Assembly: GCF_014204515.1 (NCBI RefSeq)
Contig: NZ_JACHLI010000034.1
Span: 1 to 64,000, forward strand
Length of the DNA stretch: 64,000 nt
Origin: Pseudomonas nitroreducens
GTDB lineage: Bacteria; Pseudomonadota; Gammaproteobacteria; Pseudomonadales; Pseudomonadaceae
Direction: 5' to 3'
This document shows, piece after piece, positions 25,609 through 35,201 of this stretch. Position 1 is the first letter of the stretch. The number at the start of each line of letters is the position of its first letter. The translations under genes were made by a program, and so were the position numbers. The notes under the pieces were generated by a model that was not told where the DNA came from, made no database searches, and worked only from the letters and a program-made list of their open reading frames with translations.

Positions 25609-28165
25609 GCTGCGCGCGCGCATCGACGAGCTGGAGCGCGACAACCACAAGCTGCAGCGGATCAACGCGGCGCTGATCGAGCGGGTCGAGTCGGCCACCT
25701 CCCGCGGCGACAACGCCTACGGCGCCTTCCAGCATTCGGTGGTGCTGGCCGAACAGGTGCGCGAGCGCACCGATGCGCTGAGCGAGGCGATGGTCGAGCT
25801 GAAATCCAGCAACCAGCTGCTCAGCGACGCCCGCCTGCGCGCCGAGACCGCGCACCAGCACCTGCTCGACGCCGTCGAAAGTATCTCCGACGCCTTCGTG
25901 CTGTTCGACCCACAGCAGCGCATCGTCCTCTACAACGAACGCTTCCGCGCCTTCTGGGCGCAGACCCGCGCCCGCGTCGGCGCGGGCACGCGGCTCAGTG
26001 AAGTCCGGCGGCTGGCGCAGAGCAGCGGACTGATCGTCGAGGAGCAGCGCAGCAGTGACGACGAACACACCCTCTATCGCCTGCGCAACGACCGCTGGGT
26101 ACGCGTCACCGAGCGGCCGACCCGCGACGGCGGCCTGGTGGTGCTCTACAGCGACATTACCGAGATCAAGCAGAACGAGATGGCCCGCCGCGAACAGGCG
26201 GTGGCGCAGAAGTCGCACCTGTTGCAGCGCGCCGTGGACAACCTGTCCCAGGGCGTGGCGATGGTCGGCGCCGATGGTGCGCTGGAGCTGTGGAACCGGC
26301 GCTTCCTGGAACTCTGCGGACTGGCGCCGATCGAGGCGCACCGACCCTTCGCCGAGGTCATGGCGGACAGCGAACTGCCGCTGCTGACCCCGCGCAGCCG
26401 CCCGCGCAAGGGCGAGGCGGAAGGGGTGATCGAGCAGCGCCTGTTCGACGGGCGCATGCTGGAAATCCGCACCCACGCGCTGCCCACCGGCGGTTTCGTC
26501 AACACCTTCACCGACATCACCGAGCGCTACCGGCATGCCGAGGCGCTGCGCGAAAGCGAGCGCTGGATCCGCCTGATCACCGACCAGGTGCCGGCGCTGA
26601 TCGCCTACCTGACCGCCGACCTGGACTACGACTTCACCAACAAGGTCTACGAGGAATGGTACCGCTGGCCCAGCGGCTCGATGCTCGGGCGCAACCTGCG
26701 CGAGGTGCACAGCGCCGAGCACTGCCAGCGCCTGGAGCCGTACTTCGAGCGCGCACTGTCGGGCGAAAGCGTCACCTTCGAGATCGCCGAGACCAACCTT
26801 GCCGGCCAGGAGCGCTACATGCAGCGCTCCTACGTGCCCAACCGCCAGGCCGATGGCACGGTGAGCGGGCTGTTCGTGCTGATCCGCGACATCACCGAAC
26901 GCCGGCGCACCGCCGAGGCGCTGCACCAGGCCTACCAGAACCTCGAGCAGCGGGTGCGCGCACGTACTGCCGAGCTGACCAGCCTGAACGACCAGCTCAA
27001 GCGCGAGATCGACGAGCGCAGCCAGGTGGAAGGGCGCCTGCGCGAAGCCAAGCGCGAGGCGGAGCAGGCCAACCTGTCGAAGACCAAGTTCCTCGCCGCC
27101 GTCAGCCACGACCTGCTGCAGCCGCTGAACGCCGCGCGGCTGTTCACCAGCGCGCTGCAGGAGCGCAGCGGCGAAGCGCTGGTGCGCAACATCAGTCAGT
27201 CACTGGAGGACGTCGAGACCCTGCTGGGAACCCTGGTGGACATCTCCAAGCTGGACGCCGGGGTGATCAAGCCGGACATTGCCGCCTTCGAGGTCAGCGA
27301 GCTGCTCGGCAACCTCGCCGCCGAGTACCGCCAGGTGGCGGCCAGCGAGGGCCTGGCGCTGGACTTCGTACCCTGTGGCGCCCAGGTGCGCAGCGATATC
27401 CAGCTGCTCGCACGAATCCTCCGCAACCTGCTGACCAACGCCATCCGCTACACGCCTTCGGGCCGCGTGCTGCTGGGCTGCCGGCGGCGTCGCCACAGCC
27501 TGTGGATCGAGGTCTGGGACTCTGGCGTGGGCATCGCTGCCGACAAGCTCGGCGAGATATTCCAGGAGTTCAAGCGCGGCGATGTGCAGCGCTTCCACCA
27601 GGATCGCGGGCTGGGCCTGGGCCTGGCCATCGTCGAGAAGATCGCGCGCATGCTCGGCCATCGCATCCAGGTGGAGTCGGTGCCGGGCAAGGGCTCGCGC
27701 TTCGCCATCGAGGTCCCCCTGGCGCGCCGCGTGGCGCGCACTGCACCAGAGCCGGAACGCACCACTGATGACCTGCTGGAGCGCCTGCGCGGCTCCCGCG
27801 TCTGGGTGCTGGATAACGACGCGGCGATCTGCGCCGGCATGCGCACGCTGCTGGAAACCTGGGGCTGCCGGGTGGTGACGGCGCTGTCGGAGGAGGACCT
27901 GGCGCGGCAGGTGGACAACTTCCACGCCGAGTCCGACCTGCTGATCGTCGACTATCACCTGGACGATGGGCTGAACGGCATCGATGCCGTCGCTTCGATC
28001 AACGCCCGCCGTGGCACACCGCTGCCGGCGCTGATGATCACCGCCAACTACAGCAACGAGCTGAAACAGCAGGTGCGCGAGCTGGGGCACACGCTGATGC
28101 ACAAGCCGGTGCGACCGATGAAGCTGAAGACCGCGCTGTGCCACCTGATCGACAGCGTCCGCTGA
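25538..28165 (+). CDS. nahK: NahK: PAS-PAS-PAS hybrid histidine kinase
   Basis: About 875 residues. An N-terminal coiled coil (ELRARIDELERDNHKLQRIN) is followed by three PAS domains ending FTDITERYR, IRDITERRR and similar, a long helix, HisKA with His524 in AAVSHDLLQPLNAARLF, HATPase (NLLTNAIRYTPSGRV, DSGVGIAAD, GLGLGLAIVEKI), and a receiver domain with Asp805 in LLIVDYHLDDG. There are no membrane segments, so it is cytosolic. The start is the ATG at 25538 (GGGGA upstream), overlapping nosP by 71 bases; GTG 25568 is an alternative. NahK phosphorylates HptB in P. aeruginosa and is controlled by NosP; that role is carried over from the family. Confidence 0.9.
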   Translation: MACISTRPSPVSPLAVLGATPDAELRARIDELERDNHKLQRINAALIERVESATSRGDNAYGAFQHSVVLAEQVRERTDALSEAMVELKSSNQLLSDARLRAETAHQHLLDAVESISDAFVLFDPQQRIVLYNERFRAFWAQTRARVGAGTRLSEVRRLAQSSGLIVEEQRSSDDEHTLYRLRNDRWVRVTERPTRDGGLVVLYSDITEIKQNEMARREQAVAQKSHLLQRAVDNLSQGVAMVGADGALELWNRRFLELCGLAPIEAHRPFAEVMADSELPLLTPRSRPRKGEAEGVIEQRLFDGRMLEIRTHALPTGGFVNTFTDITERYRHAEALRESERWIRLITDQVPALIAYLTADLDYDFTNKVYEEWYRWPSGSMLGRNLREVHSAEHCQRLEPYFERALSGESVTFEIAETNLAGQERYMQRSYVPNRQADGTVSGLFVLIRDITERRRTAEALHQAYQNLEQRVRARTAELTSLNDQLKREIDERSQVEGRLREAKREAEQANLSKTKFLAAVSHDLLQPLNAARLFTSALQERSGEALVRNISQSLEDVETLLGTLVDISKLDAGVIKPDIAAFEVSELLGNLAAEYRQVAASEGLALDFVPCGAQVRSDIQLLARILRNLLTNAIRYTPSGRVLLGCRRRRHSLWIEVWDSGVGIAADKLGEIFQEFKRGDVQRFHQDRGLGLGLAIVEKIARMLGHRIQVESVPGKGSRFAIEVPLARRVARTAPEPERTTDDLLERLRGSRVWVLDNDAAICAGMRTLLETWGCRVVTALSEEDLARQVDNFHAESDLLIVDYHLDDGLNGIDAVASINARRGTPLPALMITANYSNELKQQVRELGHTLMHKPVRPMKLKTALCHLIDSVR

Positions 28166-28225
28166 GCCGATTGCCGGTCTCTGCGCGGCAGCGGTCGGGA
28201 CCGCCGTCGCGTGCCGGCCGGCGCC

Positions 28226-29152
28226 TCAGCCCAGCTTCTGCCCCAGCTCGCCGATGAACTGGCGCAGCCACTCGTGGTGCGCTTTGTTGTGGCGGGCGAT
28301 ATCCCAGACCATGAAGCAGCGGAACGACGGCACCGGGAAGGGCACCGGGCTGACGCAAAGATCGGTCATCGCCGCGTAGCTCTCGGCGGCGAAGGTCGGG
28401 ATGGTGGCGATCACGTCGCTGCTCATCAGCGTCGTCAGCGCGCCGCTGAAGTGGGTGAAGGAGGCGGTGACGCGCCGGGCGTAGCCGGCCGCTTCGAACA
28501 TGTCGTCGATGAAGCCGCGGCGGCCATCGTAGGACACCCGCACATGGTTCGCTGCGAAGTAGTCCTGCAGGTCGATCGGCTGTTCCGGGGCGCGGCCGCG
28601 TGGGTGGAACAGGCAGGAATAGGACGAGGAGAACAGCACCTGGGACGAGTAGCTGGTGTTGAAGTCCTTGGGCTCGCTGCAGATCACCAGGTCCATGTCC
28701 GGGTCCTGCAGGGACTGCTTCCACAGCGAGCTGTTGCTCTGGTGGAAGGCGAAGCTCACGCCCAGTCCCTGCGCGGCCGCCGCGTTGACGATGCGCGGCG
28801 CGAGGCAGGCCTCGATGTCGTCGGAGAGGCCGATATTGAACACGTAGCTCGACTCATGGGCGGAGAAGTCCGGCTCGCTGCCCAGCACGCCGGAAATCGA
28901 GGTGAGCGTCTCGGCGATCTTCGGCGCCAGCTCCATGGCCTTGCGCGTGGGTTGCATGCCGGAGGCGGTGCGGATGAACAGCTCGTCGGCGAAATGCTCG
29001 CGCAGCCGGCGCAACGCCGCGCTCACTGCGCCCTGGGTCACGTGCAGCACGGCCGAGGCGCGGGTGGCGCTGCGCTCGGTCATCAGGCAGTGGAAGGTGA
29101 GCAGCAGGTTGAGGTCGATCCTCGCGATATTACGTACGTTAATCCGGCTCAT
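28226..29152 (-). CDS. LysR-family regulator (NodD-like)
   Basis: 308 residues. The N-terminal winged helix reads RIDLNLLLTFHCLMTERSATRASAVLHVTQGAVSAALRRLREHF, with the NodD-like spacing. The C-terminal effector domain (from about residue 95) has no clear ligand signature. It is divergent from the MHS transporter and nitrilase with a 70-80 base shared control region, which makes it their likely activator. Confidence 0.88.
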   Translation of the reverse strand: MSRINVRNIARIDLNLLLTFHCLMTERSATRASAVLHVTQGAVSAALRRLREHFADELFIRTASGMQPTRKAMELAPKIAETLTSISGVLGSEPDFSAHESSYVFNIGLSDDIEACLAPRIVNAAAAQGLGVSFAFHQSNSSLWKQSLQDPDMDLVICSEPKDFNTSYSSQVLFSSSYSCLFHPRGRAPEQPIDLQDYFAANHVRVSYDGRRGFIDDMFEAAGYARRVTASFTHFSGALTTLMSSDVIATIPTFAAESYAAMTDLCVSPVPFPVPSFRCFMVWDIARHNKAHHEWLRQFIGELGQKLG

Positions 29153-29232
29153 ATTTCCTAATCGTTTGCCCTGCGACCGCGGGGATTCCTAGTCTGGCGT
29201 CCACACAACCATAACAAGGGATGGAGAATCCT

Positions 29233-30555
29233 GTGGACGCGATTTCGCAAGGCTTGAGTGCAAGCAGTATCCATACCAGGGGCGGGCAGTCGGACATCCG
29301 CAAGCGGGCGGTCGCGGTGGGTATCGGCAACTTCATGGAGTGGTTCGACTTCGCCATCTACGGCTATTTCGCCGCGGTGATCGGCATGCTCTTCTTCCCC
29401 TCCAGCGCACCGGGTGTGTCGCTGCTTTCCTCGCTGGCGGTGTTCGCCGTGGGCTTTCTCTCGCGGCCCTTCGGCGCGCTGATCCTCGGGCCCATCGGTG
29501 ATCGCTTCGGCCGCCGCGCGGTGCTGATCATCACGGTGTTCGGCATGGGCGTGTGCACCACCATCATCGGCCTGCTGCCCTCCTATGAGGCGATCGGCAT
29601 CGCCGCACCGATCCTGCTGATCGCCATGCGCTTCATCCAGGGCATGATGGTCGGCGGCGAATGGTCCAGCGCCGGCATCTACATCGTCGAGAGCGCGCCA
29701 TCGAACCGCCGCGCCACCGCCGCCAGCGTGATCACCGGCACTGCCGGGCTGGCTTTCCTGTTCGGTACCTTCACCGCGGCGAGCATTTCCTCGGCGCTGG
29801 ACGACGCGCAGCTGGCGGCCTGGGGCTGGCGCCTGCCGTTCGTGGCGTCCATCGTGATGACCGGCATCGCCGTGTTCATCCGCCGCAAGCTGGGCGACAC
29901 GCCGGTGTACGAGGAAATGGTGCGCCAGCGCGATGGGCTCAAGGCCCAGGCGCCGAGCAGGGCCGTGCGCCGCCGCGCCTTCGTCACCACTTTCGCCTTC
30001 TCCGCGCTGTTCGGCGTGTCGCTCTACTACTTCATCACCTACGCCAACAACCACCTGGTCAGCACCGTTGGCCTGCCGCGCAGCAGCGCGCTGTGGCTGT
30101 GCAGCATCGCGCTGGTGGTCTACGTCATCGTCAACCCGCTGATCGGTCGCCTGAGCGACAGCATCGGCCGGCGCAAGCTGTTGCTGAGCGCGGCCGCCGC
30201 ACTGACGCTGCTGGCCTATCCGATCTTCCTGCTGCTCAACACCGGCAACCCGGTGGCGATCCTTGCCGGGCTGACCGTCATGGGCGTGCTGGTGGCGATT
30301 ACCGCGGTGATGGACGTGGTGCTGCTGGTGGAAGTCTTCCCGGCCTCGATCCGCTCCACCGGTGCGGCCCTGGGCCACAACCTGGCCCTGGCAATCCTTG
30401 CCGGCCCCGGTCCCTTCATCGCTGCCGCGCTGATCCGCCAGACCGGCGATGCGAACCTGCCGGCGGCCTACCTGGCGGCGGTTTCCCTGGTGTGCCTGGT
30501 GGTGCTCTGGAAGACCCTGCCGGAAACCCGTGACAACGACATCAGCCGCTTCTAG
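29233..30555 (+). CDS. MHS-family MFS transporter
   Basis: About 440 residues and 12 membrane segments. The MHS marks are GNFMEWFDFAIYGYFA, the loop motif GDRFGRRAVLI, FIQGMMVGGEWSSAGIYIVE and GRLSDSIGRRKLLL. MHS transporters take up organic acids and zwitterions with protons. GTG 29233 (MDAISQGLS) is preferred because GGAG lies six bases before it; ATG 29221 is in frame but has no spacing to its ribosome site. Paired with a nitrilase 30 bases downstream, it may import a nitrile or the acid product's precursor. Confidence 0.85.
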   Translation: MDAISQGLSASSIHTRGGQSDIRKRAVAVGIGNFMEWFDFAIYGYFAAVIGMLFFPSSAPGVSLLSSLAVFAVGFLSRPFGALILGPIGDRFGRRAVLIITVFGMGVCTTIIGLLPSYEAIGIAAPILLIAMRFIQGMMVGGEWSSAGIYIVESAPSNRRATAASVITGTAGLAFLFGTFTAASISSALDDAQLAAWGWRLPFVASIVMTGIAVFIRRKLGDTPVYEEMVRQRDGLKAQAPSRAVRRRAFVTTFAFSALFGVSLYYFITYANNHLVSTVGLPRSSALWLCSIALVVYVIVNPLIGRLSDSIGRRKLLLSAAAALTLLAYPIFLLLNTGNPVAILAGLTVMGVLVAITAVMDVVLLVEVFPASIRSTGAALGHNLALAILAGPGPFIAAALIRQTGDANLPAAYLAAVSLVCLVVLWKTLPETRDNDISRF

Positions 30556-30585
30556 GCCTTCAATCCAGGAAATTCAGGAGTTCCC

Positions 30586-31515
30586 ATGACCCGTGTAGCA
30601 ATCATCCAGGCCGCCGCCGTTCCCTACGAACCCATGGCCAGCGTCGAGAAGGCCGCCGGCATTCTGCGCCGGGTGGCGGAGCAGGGCGCCAGGCTGGCGG
30701 TATTCCCCGAGGCCTACATCGGCGGCTACCCCAAGGGCGCGGCGTTCGGCAGCGTGGTGGGCAACCGTAGCGCCGCCGGCCGCGAGCTCTACCAGCGCTA
30801 CGTCGAGGGCGCCGTGGCGCTGGACGGCCCGGAGCTGGCGGTGCTGGCCGAAAGCGTCGAGCAGACCGGTGTGACCACCGTGGTCGGCATCATCGAGCGC
30901 TTTGGTCGCACCCTCTATTGCACGGCGGTCACCCTGGTGCCCGGCAAGGGTATCGCCGGCTACCACCGCAAGCTGATGCCCACCGGGCAGGAGCGGCTGA
31001 TCTGGGGCTTCGGCGATGGGTCGACCCTCGAGCCGGTGCAGACCGCGTTCGGCGTGCTGGGCAGCGTGATCTGCTGGGAGAACTACATGCCGGCACTGCG
31101 CCAGGCCATGTATGCGCAAGGCGTGCAACTGTACTGCGCACCAACGGCGGACGATCGCCCGAGCTGGGCCAGCTCCATGCAGCACATCGCCCTGGAAGGC
31201 CGCGTCTTCGTGCTGTCGGCCTGCCAGGCGATCCGCCTGGGTGAGTACCCGCAACAGCATCGCGAGGCGTTCGGCCTCAGCCATCAGGAGGATGACTACG
31301 TGATGCGCGGCGGCAGCATGATCGTCAGCCCGCTGGGCGAGGTGCTGGCCGGGCCGGTGTTCGACTGCGAGACCGAGCTCTACGCCGACCTCGACATGGG
31401 CCAGCTTGACCAGGGCAATCTCGACTTCGACGTCTGCGGCCACTATGCGCGGCCGGATGTGTTCGAGCTCAAGGTCAACACCGCGCCGTTGCGCCCGGTG
31501 ACTTTCGAAGGCTGA
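30586..31515 (+). CDS. Nitrilase
   Basis: 309 residues with a complete nitrilase triad: Glu42 in FPEAYIGGYPKG, Lys129 in YHRKLMPTGQER, Cys163 in VICWENYMP. The IGGYPKG and CWENYMP contexts are those of true aliphatic or aryl nitrilases rather than amidases. It hydrolyses R-CN to the carboxylic acid plus ammonia in the cytosol. AGGAG ribosome site. Operon with the MHS transporter; the natural substrate (for example a plant-derived nitrile) is inference. Confidence 0.9.
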   Translation: MTRVAIIQAAAVPYEPMASVEKAAGILRRVAEQGARLAVFPEAYIGGYPKGAAFGSVVGNRSAAGRELYQRYVEGAVALDGPELAVLAESVEQTGVTTVVGIIERFGRTLYCTAVTLVPGKGIAGYHRKLMPTGQERLIWGFGDGSTLEPVQTAFGVLGSVICWENYMPALRQAMYAQGVQLYCAPTADDRPSWASSMQHIALEGRVFVLSACQAIRLGEYPQQHREAFGLSHQEDDYVMRGGSMIVSPLGEVLAGPVFDCETELYADLDMGQLDQGNLDFDVCGHYARPDVFELKVNTAPLRPVTFEG

Positions 31516-31559
31516 TGGCAACTGCCCGGAGCCTGCGGGGCGCCGGGCCTGTCAGGGCC

Positions 31560-32561
31560 TTAGAGGGTAACAACGACCTTGCCCATCTGCTGGTTCGACT
31601 CCAGGTAGCGGTAAGCTTCGACCACGTCGTCGAAGGCGAAGCGGCGGGCGATCAGCGGACGCAGCGAGCCGTCGGCAAGCCCGGCGAAAATGAAGTCCTG
31701 GGCTTGCTGCAGGCGAACCGGGTCCTCCAGTACCTCGTAGACCCGGTAGCCGCGCAGCACCAGCGAGCGGCTGAGCACCTCGAACAGCGGGAAGGGTGTC
31801 GCCTCCGGGCTCAGCCCGCCGTATTCGATGAGCACGCCGCCCTCGGCCATGGCCGCGGTCAGCGGTTCGAAGATCGGCCCGCCCACCGGGTCGAACACCA
31901 CCCGCGCGCCGGTCTTGCCGGTGATGTCCAGCAGGCGTGCCCGCAGGTTCTCTTCTTCGCTGGCGATCACCTCGGCAGCACCGGCCAGCAGCAGCGCTTC
32001 GCGCTTGGCCGCAGTGCGTGTCACGGCGATCGGCAGTGCGCCGACCCGCCGGGCGATCTGGATGGCGGCAAGGCCGACGCTGCTCGACGCCGCGGTGATC
32101 ACCACGAAATCCCCCGCGCGCAGGCCGGCCACCTGGATCAGGGCGCCATAGGCCGTCAGGTACTGCATCCAGGTGGCTGCGGCTGCGTCCCAGGACTGCC
32201 CGGGCGGATTCTTCACCAGCCGCGCCTGCGGTACGACCAGGTGCTCGGCATGGGTCGGATGCTGGCCCATGGAAGTCGGCGGCAGCACGCTCACCGCGTC
32301 CCCCACGGCAAACCCGCGCACCTGGCTGCCCACGGCTTCGATCAAGCCGGTCGCTTCCAGTCCGAGGCCGGAAGGGAATCGCGGGCTTTCGATGTAGCGG
32401 TCAGTGCGCAACAACGCCTCGGCGCGGTTCAAGCCCAGGGCCTTGACCCGGATGCGGACTTCCTCCGGGCCGGGGGCGCGGACGTCCACCGGTTCGATGC
32501 GCAGGACTTCGGGACCGCCGATCTGGTGAAAGCGCACGGCGCGGCTGGTGATTGTTTCCAT
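31560..32561 (-). CDS. Zinc-independent alcohol dehydrogenase / quinone oxidoreductase
   Basis: 333 residues from METITSRAVRFHQIGGPEVL, with GGAG before the ATG; the longer open frame upstream runs through the divergent LysR gene and is not real. MDR-family marks: ALGLNRAEALLR, AATWMQYLTAYGAL and the NADPH-binding AASSSVGLAAIQIARRVGA. No zinc ligands of classical ADH are present, so a quinone oxidoreductase or enoyl reductase activity using NADPH is likely. Divergent from a LysR gene that probably controls it. Confidence 0.87.
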   Translation of the reverse strand: METITSRAVRFHQIGGPEVLRIEPVDVRAPGPEEVRIRVKALGLNRAEALLRTDRYIESPRFPSGLGLEATGLIEAVGSQVRGFAVGDAVSVLPPTSMGQHPTHAEHLVVPQARLVKNPPGQSWDAAAATWMQYLTAYGALIQVAGLRAGDFVVITAASSSVGLAAIQIARRVGALPIAVTRTAAKREALLLAGAAEVIASEEENLRARLLDITGKTGARVVFDPVGGPIFEPLTAAMAEGGVLIEYGGLSPEATPFPLFEVLSRSLVLRGYRVYEVLEDPVRLQQAQDFIFAGLADGSLRPLIARRFAFDDVVEAYRYLESNQQMGKVVVTL

Positions 32562-32666
32562 GGGATACTCCAAAAAGAAAGTGATTCGATGTAAACCCAC
32601 TATCTTCGATGGGATTTCGCGGATAAATGGCGTATAGAGGCATTGAGTCGAAATCAGGAGTTTCGA

Positions 32667-33578
32667 ATGGATCGTCTGACCAGCATGGCCGTGTTCGTCC
32701 GCGCGGTGGACCTCGGATCGTTCGCGGCGGCTGCCCAGGACCTGGAAATGTCCGCGCCCATGGTCGGCAAGCACGTGCGTTTCCTCGAAGAGCGCCTGGG
32801 CGCCCAGCTGCTGGTGCGCAGCACGCGCCGACAGAGCCTGACCGAGGCCGGGCGGATCTACTACGAACGCTGCCGCGCGCTGCTGGCCGACGCCGAGGCG
32901 GCGGACATCCTTGCCGCCGGTGAGGTGGCCGAGCCGCGGGGGCGATTGCGGGTGGCGATGCCGGTGCATTTCGGCCGTCACTGCGTGGCCCCGGTGTTGC
33001 TGCAACTGGCGCAGCGCTTCACGCACCTGGAGCTGGACCTGCGCTTCAGCGATCGCCTGACCGACCTGGCGGAAGAGCAGATCGACCTGGCCATCCGCAC
33101 CGGCGAACCGGAACCCAGGGCCGGCGTCATCGCCCGCCGCATCGGCCGGCAACGCATGATGCTGTGTGCCGCGCCAGCGTATCTGGAGGAGCAGGGGCGA
33201 CCGCCAGGCATCGACGAGCTGGCGGGGCATCGGCTGCTGGTCTACCACCGCTCCGGAAGGATCAACCCCTGGCTGTTCCCGCGCGAAGGACAGCCGCCGA
33301 CGGAGTTCGCGCCGAATTCGCGGCTGCGCTTCGACGACCTGGCGGCCATTGCCGATGCGGCAAAGCAGGGCCTGGGCATCGCCTGGCTGCCCTCCTGGCT
33401 GGTGGGCGACGCCATCCACGCCGGCGAGCTGGAGGAGCTGCTGGCGCAGCAGTCGGGATTCCCCTACGACGTCTACGCGACCTGGCTGCAGACCAGCCAG
33501 TTGCCGCGCAAGGTACGTCTGGCCATCGATGCGCTGATCGAGGCGATTCCCGGACTGGTGCCCGGTACGACGGGCTAG
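32667..33578 (+). CDS. LysR-family regulator
   Basis: 303 residues from MDRLTSMAVFVRAVDLGSF, with AGGAG upstream. Winged helix: FAAAAQDLEMSAPMVGKHVRFLEERLGAQLLVRSTRRQSLTEAG. The effector domain has the usual LysR layout (RGRLRVAMPVHFGRH; LLVYHRSGRINPWLF). Divergent to the oxidoreductase with a 105-base intergenic region; typical autoregulated LysR pair. Inducer unknown. Confidence 0.88.
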   Translation: MDRLTSMAVFVRAVDLGSFAAAAQDLEMSAPMVGKHVRFLEERLGAQLLVRSTRRQSLTEAGRIYYERCRALLADAEAADILAAGEVAEPRGRLRVAMPVHFGRHCVAPVLLQLAQRFTHLELDLRFSDRLTDLAEEQIDLAIRTGEPEPRAGVIARRIGRQRMMLCAAPAYLEEQGRPPGIDELAGHRLLVYHRSGRINPWLFPREGQPPTEFAPNSRLRFDDLAAIADAAKQGLGIAWLPSWLVGDAIHAGELEELLAQQSGFPYDVYATWLQTSQLPRKVRLAIDALIEAIPGLVPGTTG

Positions 33579-33645
33579 GGCGGCCCGGCTGGCCGCCCAG
33601 GCGGCGCGTCAGTGCGCCTCCTACGTCCTTTGCTGAGGACAATCC

Positions 33646-33690
33646 AAACGGCTGTTGCGGACAGGAAGTCCGCGACAGCCGTTTTCTTTT
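33646..33690. terminator. Strong bidirectional intrinsic terminator
   Basis: AAACGGCTGTTGCGGAC pairs with GTCCGCGACAGCCGTTT around AGGAA, with a T-rich tail on the plus strand and an A/T-rich flank on the other. It lies between the convergent LysR and EAL genes and serves both. Confidence 0.85.
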
Positions 33691-33697
33691 CTGTCCG

Positions 33698-34921
33698 TCA
33701 TTGCGCCGGACGAATCGCCGGGACCGCTTCCAGTTTCTGCAGACGCAGCGGAGCACCGCGCAGGTAGGTGCCGATCTGGCTGGCGTCCATCGGCTTGCCG
33801 AACAGATAGCCCTGGGCGCAGTCGCACTCCAGTTGCTGCAACTGGCGCAGCTGGGCGGCGTTTTCCACGCCTTCGGCAATGACCTTCAGGCCCAGTTCGC
33901 GGCCGAGCATCAGGGCATTGCGCAGCACGACCAGACGACGCGGGTCGCCGGCGTTGACGTTGGCGAGCAGGTGGCGATCAAGCTTCATCTCGGTGAACGG
34001 CAGCTGCATCAGTCGTTGCAGGGTGGAGTGGCCGCAGCCGAAATCGTCGATCGCCAGGCCGCAACCGAGCAGGCGTAGACGCAGCACGTTCTCCAGGCTC
34101 AGGGTGGGCGCGTGCAGCGGCGAGGATTCGGTCAGTTCGAAGGTGATGCGCTGCGGCTCGATCTCCAGTGCGCGCAGGGTGCGCTCGACGCTGGCGGCGA
34201 AATCGGTCTGGGCGATCTGCTCGGCCTCGAGGTTGAACGACAGTTTCAGCTCGCTGCTGCCCTGGGCCTGCAGTGCCTCCACCGCCTGGGCCATCAGCTC
34301 GAACAGCATGCCGTCGAGCTTGCCCGAGCGACGCAGGGCCGGGAGGAAGTCCTGCGGCAGCAGCACGCTGCCATCTTCCTGCTGCCAGCGCGCGAGTACC
34401 TCGAAGCCGTAGATCTGGGCGGTGCTCACCTGCACCTTGGGCTGCAGGAAGGCACGCAGCTTCCCTGCGGCGGGCAGGCTGGCGCCTTCTGCGGCCTCAT
34501 CGGCATCGTTTCCCTGGGCAGGCCCCGGCAGCAGGCTCGCCGGCTGGAAATCGCTGAGCAGGGCCCGCAGTCGCTCCAGGGTCGCAGCGTCGTTGCCCAG
34601 CCAGAACACCCGCATGCCCTGGATCTGCAGCAGATGGGAGAGGGCGCTCCAGGTGCCCGGCGCCATCTCCCCGCTGACCACGACGCCCTGGGCCAGGCGC
34701 TCGCGTGCCACGGTCTGGAGAAACTCCAGGCGCGCCACTGGGTCCAGGCGCGCATCGCAGATCAGCAGGTGGACGCCGCCCTGATTGCGCAACCGGTCCA
34801 GCGCGAAGGCGTTGCTGGAAACCTCCGAAAGCATGCTGTAGCCCAGGTGGTGCAGGGCGGTAATGGCGGTGGAACGGTGCAGGCCGGAGGCTTGGAGCAC
34901 CAGTGCGGAGAGCGGAGACAT
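33698..34921 (-). CDS. Receiver-EAL cyclic-di-GMP phosphodiesterase
   Basis: 407 residues. The N-terminal 120 residues form a receiver-like domain (LVLQASGLHRSTAITALHHL; putative Asp in LLICDARLDP). The EAL domain runs from about residue 150: EVLARW replaces EALLR but keeps Glu and Arg, and FNLEAEQI, FELTESS, AIDDFGCGHSTL, MKLDRHLL, IAEGVEN and QGYLFGKPM are present. All the metal and catalytic residues I can check are kept, so c-di-GMP hydrolysis is expected. Stand-alone gene; its kinase partner is not obvious. Confidence 0.88.
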   Translation of the reverse strand: MSPLSALVLQASGLHRSTAITALHHLGYSMLSEVSSNAFALDRLRNQGGVHLLICDARLDPVARLEFLQTVARERLAQGVVVSGEMAPGTWSALSHLLQIQGMRVFWLGNDAATLERLRALLSDFQPASLLPGPAQGNDADEAAEGASLPAAGKLRAFLQPKVQVSTAQIYGFEVLARWQQEDGSVLLPQDFLPALRRSGKLDGMLFELMAQAVEALQAQGSSELKLSFNLEAEQIAQTDFAASVERTLRALEIEPQRITFELTESSPLHAPTLSLENVLRLRLLGCGLAIDDFGCGHSTLQRLMQLPFTEMKLDRHLLANVNAGDPRRLVVLRNALMLGRELGLKVIAEGVENAAQLRQLQQLECDCAQGYLFGKPMDASQIGTYLRGAPLRLQKLEAVPAIRPAQ

Positions 34922-35201
34922 GGTTTTTCCCGTGGGAGATTGGCCAGGCGCATTCTCAGGAACGGCGTCCTTCCTGTGATGCGGAGGATTCCAGTTCTGC
35001 TGTCAGGAAAATCTTATCGGCATCCAGCCGAGTACTTTTTCTCAGCTCCCGCCCGCTCTGGCCTGCGGCTTTGAAGAGATCTTCGATGAAACCCGCGGTC
35101 GACCATCGGGGTCTCACATGTTAGGGTCCTTGAGCTCCCTTTCACGTCCGCACCGGCTACCCACGGCCATGCGGCACGCCCTGAACATGGAGAAATGGCA
35201 T

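Noticed and set aside
24058..25713. A 551-codon minus-strand frame across the repeats and nosP
   Set aside because: Antisense to the FIST protein and runs through palindromic repeats; no ribosome site or domain.
32562..33419. N-terminal extension of the quinone oxidoreductase frame
   Set aside because: It is antisense to the LysR gene; METITSRAV with GGAG is the normal family start.
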